A stretch of DNA of 7,290 nucleotides from Elusimicrobiota bacterium (GTDB lineage: Bacteria; Elusimicrobiota; Elusimicrobia; UBA1565; UBA9628). Both the position numbers and the translations under genes were made by a program. Shown here piece by piece: positions 5,150 through 7,290 of this stretch; positions within the stretch are counted from its first letter, which is position 1; each line of letters opens with the position of its first letter. The stretch covers positions 1 to 7,290 of the forward strand of contig JAQUNT010000105.1 in NCBI GenBank assembly GCA_028717525.1. The letters are read 5' to 3'. A model generated the notes under the pieces. That model did no database searches, was not told the origin of the DNA, and was given only the letters and a program-made list of their open reading frames with translations.

Positions 5150-6211
5150 TCAGAGCTGACTGAACGGCCGCAAAGACGAGCCTCCCGCCAGGGCCGTGCC
5201 CGCGGACATCACGGCATGGTGGCCGAGTCGGCAGCCGGGCCCGATCACGCAGCCTTTGAGGACCGCGCCGTCGCCGATGCGCGCGCCCGCCAGGACCACG
5301 CAGTCCTCCAGGGAGGCGCCCTTGCCGATCTCGCAGCCCGCGCCCACGCAGACGCGGCGGGAGAAGCGCGCAAAGTCGGCCACGCGCACCCGGTCGCCCA
5401 GCACCGTGCATCCTTCCCGGTCGAAGGTGAGCTCCCGTCCCAGGCGCACCCCCCGGCCCGCGCGCAGGCCCGGACGCCGAGGCCCGGACGGGAGGGGCAG
5501 GAGCGTCTCGCCGCTGAGGATGTCCAGATGGACCTGGAGGTACTTCTCCACGGTCCCGATGTCCATCCAGTAGCCGCGGGAGACATAGCCGAAAAGGCGG
5601 GCGCCGTCTTCGAGCAGGTGCGGGAACAGCGCGCGCTCCAGGGAGTAATTGACCGCCGGCGGGATGCGCGCCACGACCGAGGGCTCGAAGAGATAGGCCC
5701 CCGCGTTGATGGCGTTGGTCGCGATCTCGTCCCAGGAGGGCTTCTCCAGGAAGCGGCGCACGCGGCCCGAAGGCTCGGTCTCGACCAGTCCGTAGAGGGT
5801 GGGGTCCTTGACCCGGGTCAGAGCGATGGAGAGGTCCGCGCGGTTGCGGCGGTGGAAGCGCAGGAAGGCGGACACGTCGAGGGCGTGGAGCACGTCTCCG
5901 TTCAAGATCAGGACGGTCTGCCGGATGTGGGGCTGGGCGTTCTTGACCGCGCCGCCCGTGCCCAGGGGCCGGCGCTCGTGGACGTAGCGCAGGCGCAGGC
6001 CCCTGCGGCGGCCGTCGCCGAGCGTGCGGTGGAACCAGCCGGGCTTGTAGGCGGTGCATAAGACGATATCGCGCACGCCGTGGCGCTTGAGGACGTCGAA
6101 CTGGTACTCCAGGAAGGGGCGGTTGACCACGGGCAGGAGAGGCTTGGGGAAATCGCAAGTGAACGGCCGCAGCCGCGTCCCGGCCCCGCCTATGAGGATC
6201 AGCGCGATCAT
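5150..6211 (-). CDS. Sugar-1-phosphate nucleotidyltransferase 2 (GDP-mannose pyrophosphorylase-like)
   Basis: First gene of the three-gene sugar-nucleotide operon; NTP plus sugar-1-phosphate to NDP-sugar plus diphosphate, cytosolic. The 353-residue protein has the NTP_transferase domain (about 1-232): GGAGTRLRPF (8-17), FPKPLLPVVNRP (21-32), RPLGTGGAVKNAQ (81-93), NGDVL (104-108), RFLEKPSWDE (153-162), NAGAYLFEP (169-177) and YWMDIGTVEKYL (214-225). A Pro/Arg/Gly-rich linker (about 238-262) leads to a left-handed beta-helix tail with hexapeptide pattern (about 268-340; CVGAGCEIGKGASLEDCVV is typical). It shares fold and layout with nucleotidyltransferase 1 but differs through most of the sequence and has the NGD rather than the SGD metal motif, so the two may act on different sugars. 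ATG 6211 lies right at the conserved N-terminus. TTG 6238 would add nine unconserved residues and is less likely. No clear Shine-Dalgarno precedes ATG 6211. Specificity for GDP-mannose, GDP-heptose or dTDP/UDP-glucose is open. Confidence 0.88.
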   Translation of the reverse strand: MIALILIGGAGTRLRPFTCDFPKPLLPVVNRPFLEYQFDVLKRHGVRDIVLCTAYKPGWFHRTLGDGRRRGLRLRYVHERRPLGTGGAVKNAQPHIRQTVLILNGDVLHALDVSAFLRFHRRNRADLSIALTRVKDPTLYGLVETEPSGRVRRFLEKPSWDEIATNAINAGAYLFEPSVVARIPPAVNYSLERALFPHLLEDGARLFGYVSRGYWMDIGTVEKYLQVHLDILSGETLLPLPSGPRRPGLRAGRGVRLGRELTFDREGCTVLGDRVRVADFARFSRRVCVGAGCEIGKGASLEDCVVLAGARIGDGAVLKGCVIGPGCRLGHHAVMSAGTALAGGSSLRPFSQL

Positions 6212-6258
6212 GGTAGTTTGAGCTGGCGAATTGTACAAAATATATATACTAAGGGCCT
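6212..6258. promoter_or_regulatory. AT-rich divergent promoter island
   Basis: This 47-bp gap separates two divergent start codons and is strikingly AT-rich between 6229 and 6252. Plus strand: TTGAGC (6218-6223), a 17-bp spacer, then TATATA (6241-6246); it shares its -35 hexamer with the metK candidate promoter. Minus strand: TACAAT (6235-6230, 5 of 6 to the -10) has no good -35. The palindrome TTGTACAA (6231-6238) lies between the two -10 candidates and could bind a regulator. Either promoter would give leaders of only about 6-12 nt. Placement is by eye. Confidence 0.45.
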
Positions 6259-7290
6259 ATGGACGAGGCGCGCCCTTCGCCCCGGGCCCTGGCCCTGGGT
6301 CTGGTCGGTCTGGCCTTCTTCCTGTCCTGGCAGGCGCTGGCCCTGCGCTCGTACCTGCGCAGCGACGCCCGGCCGCCCGCCTGGGAGCCGGCGGCCAACC
6401 TGCAGGCCGCCCTGGACTTGCGGCAGGCCCGACCGGCGCTCGGGTGGGCCGCCCTCCCCCACGGCGCGCCCGCGGCGCGCGCGGCCGCCGCGCCGCCGCT
6501 CTACCTCAAGGTGCTCGGGCGCTTCGCCTCCGGCCCCGACCCCGCCGGAGCCGCGCTCTGGCTCAACTGGTTCTACCTGGCCCTCCTGAGCGTCTCGGTC
6601 TTCGCCATCGCCTGGCACTTCCGCCCCGACGAGACCGCGCTCCTGACCGTGCTCATCCTGGCGGGCTCGCCCGCCCTGCAGGAACTGCTGCACACCCAGG
6701 TCCCGGACCTGGCTCTGACGGCCCTGGCCGCGGCGGGCTATTGGGCCCTGCTGCGCAGCGACGAGTTCCGCAAGTGGATCGCCTCCCTGGCCTTCGGGGC
6801 CGTCTTCGCCGCGGGCATGCTGCACGACTGGAGCTTCGCCACCTATTTCCTGCCGGCCTTCTACGCGGGGCTGCAGGGCTTGAACCGGCGGGCCAGCAGG
6901 TTCAAGGTCCTGGCTGCGGCCGCGGTGGCCCTGGCCGGGTTCTCTCCCTGGTACGTCGGGCACCTGTCGGTCCTGCTGGCCAAGGCGGCGCAAGCTCCGG
7001 CCATCTCCGTCAGCTCGTTGTGGCGGAGCGGGGCCATCGCGGGCTATCTCGTCCCTCTGGCCAACGGCCTGGGGCCGCTGTTCTTCGTCCTGGCTCTGGT
7101 GGGCCTGTGCGTCCCGCAGTTCCGGCGCAACTGGCACCGGGGCTGGGTCCTGGTGGCCTGGTTCGTCACGTCCTATGTGCTCTGGAGCCTGGCGCCGGTC
7201 CCGCAGCTGCGCTACCTCGTCCCCTGTCTGCCGGACCTGGTGGTGGCGGGCCTGGGCGCCTGGCCGAGGGTGCTGGTCTGGGGCGTGGCG
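6259..7290 (+). CDS. Multi-spanning membrane protein, GT-C/PMT-like glycosyltransferase, partial (C-terminus off the right edge)
   Basis: The frame is open for 344 codons to the window edge. A short cytoplasmic N-terminus precedes one hydrophobic helix (about 10-30), then a long non-hydrophobic loop (31-98), then about eight further hydrophobic segments (about 101-120, 126-143, 148-166, 172-209, 216-232, 257-284, 295-312, 320-344). This resembles GT-C enzymes (PMT/ArnT-like, GT39/GT83), which use a polyprenyl-phosphate sugar donor on the outer face of the inner membrane. Supporting motifs are RPPAWEPAANLQAALDL (38-54), where such proteins carry a catalytic acidic residue (here Glu43); APPLYLKVLGRF (78-89), like the conserved PPL(Y/F) segment; and PQLRYLVPCLPDL (315-327), like their RY-P-LP element. 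The usual Asp of the first loop is not obvious. An in-frame TAA at 6250-6252 rules out an upstream start; TAAGGG gives a weak Shine-Dalgarno 3 nt before ATG. It is divergent from the sugar-nucleotide operon, so it may use its product indirectly. Membrane protein: certain; GT-C: probable. Confidence 0.75.
   Translation, partial: MDEARPSPRALALGLVGLAFFLSWQALALRSYLRSDARPPAWEPAANLQAALDLRQARPALGWAALPHGAPAARAAAAPPLYLKVLGRFASGPDPAGAALWLNWFYLALLSVSVFAIAWHFRPDETALLTVLILAGSPALQELLHTQVPDLALTALAAAGYWALLRSDEFRKWIASLAFGAVFAAGMLHDWSFATYFLPAFYAGLQGLNRRASRFKVLAAAAVALAGFSPWYVGHLSVLLAKAAQAPAISVSSLWRSGAIAGYLVPLANGLGPLFFVLALVGLCVPQFRRNWHRGWVLVAWFVTSYVLWSLAPVPQLRYLVPCLPDLVVAGLGAWPRVLVWGVA

Noticed and set aside
4854..6158. 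Minus-strand open frame rich in Pro, Arg and Gly, overlapping nucleotidyltransferase 2 and the mutase
   Set aside because: It is an out-of-frame reading of two recognised genes with extreme Arg/Pro/Gly composition and crosses their real boundary.
6465..6500. GCGCGC-rich run in the membrane-protein gene as a possible Z-DNA or recombination site
   Set aside because: It is explained by Ala/Arg/Pro codons in a G+C-rich gene; no repeat structure beyond composition.
6208..7137. Minus-strand open frame (309 codons) opposite the membrane protein
   Set aside because: Gln/Gly/Arg-rich low-information sequence; the plus-strand frame has hydrophobic segments and GT-C-like motifs, and an in-frame stop right before a sensible ATG.

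Overview
The window is about two-thirds G+C, densely coded and bacterial, with AGGAGG-type ribosome binding sites. I see no phage, CRISPR, plasmid or tRNA/rRNA signal. The gene set (metK beside an ECF sigma factor, separate nucleotidyltransferase and phosphohexomutase genes with left-handed beta-helix tails, and a bacterial GT-C membrane glycosyltransferase) and the imperfect palindrome built on CCGGGGACACAAGAC would suit a high-GC Gram-negative lineage such as an Elusimicrobiota or a deltaproteobacterium-like group. That placement is an impression from memory, not something the sequence proves.

Layout. Positions 1-523 (minus) hold the first 174 codons of an ECF-type RNA polymerase sigma factor, cut by the left edge. 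Upstream of it on the same strand, 635-1852 is a complete S-adenosylmethionine synthetase gene (metK). The 111-bp gap between them can fold into a nested stem-loop close to the sigma-factor start. Between metK and the next gene lies a 157-bp divergent promoter region. Positions 2010-2612 (plus) encode a 200-residue exported, helical, tryptophan-rich protein of unknown function. A 58-bp near-perfect palindrome (2621-2678) follows and touches the stop codon of the convergent gene.

Positions 2678-6211 (minus) form a tight three-gene sugar-nucleotide operon. It is transcribed as nucleotidyltransferase 2 (5150-6211), phosphoglucomutase/phosphomannomutase (3718-5136), then nucleotidyltransferase 1 (2678-3715), with gaps of 13 and 2 nt. 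The likely chemistry is hexose-6-phosphate to hexose-1-phosphate (the mutase), then to an NDP-hexose (the nucleotidyltransferases). GDP-mannose is the best guess. Mutase plus nucleotidyltransferase 1 matches, as separate genes, the domain content of fused bacterial mannose-1-phosphate guanylyltransferase/phosphomannomutase proteins.

Divergent from this operon, across a 47-bp AT-rich promoter island, 6259-7290 (plus) is the N-terminal 344 codons of a multi-spanning membrane protein resembling GT-C/PMT-type glycosyltransferases, cut by the right edge. The operon could supply activated sugar for envelope glycan assembly, and the membrane protein could use a lipid-linked form of it. That link rests on proximity only. 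I found no convincing novel multi-gene system. The items most worth a second look are the palindrome, the metK-sigma intergenic fold and the tryptophan-periodic exported protein.
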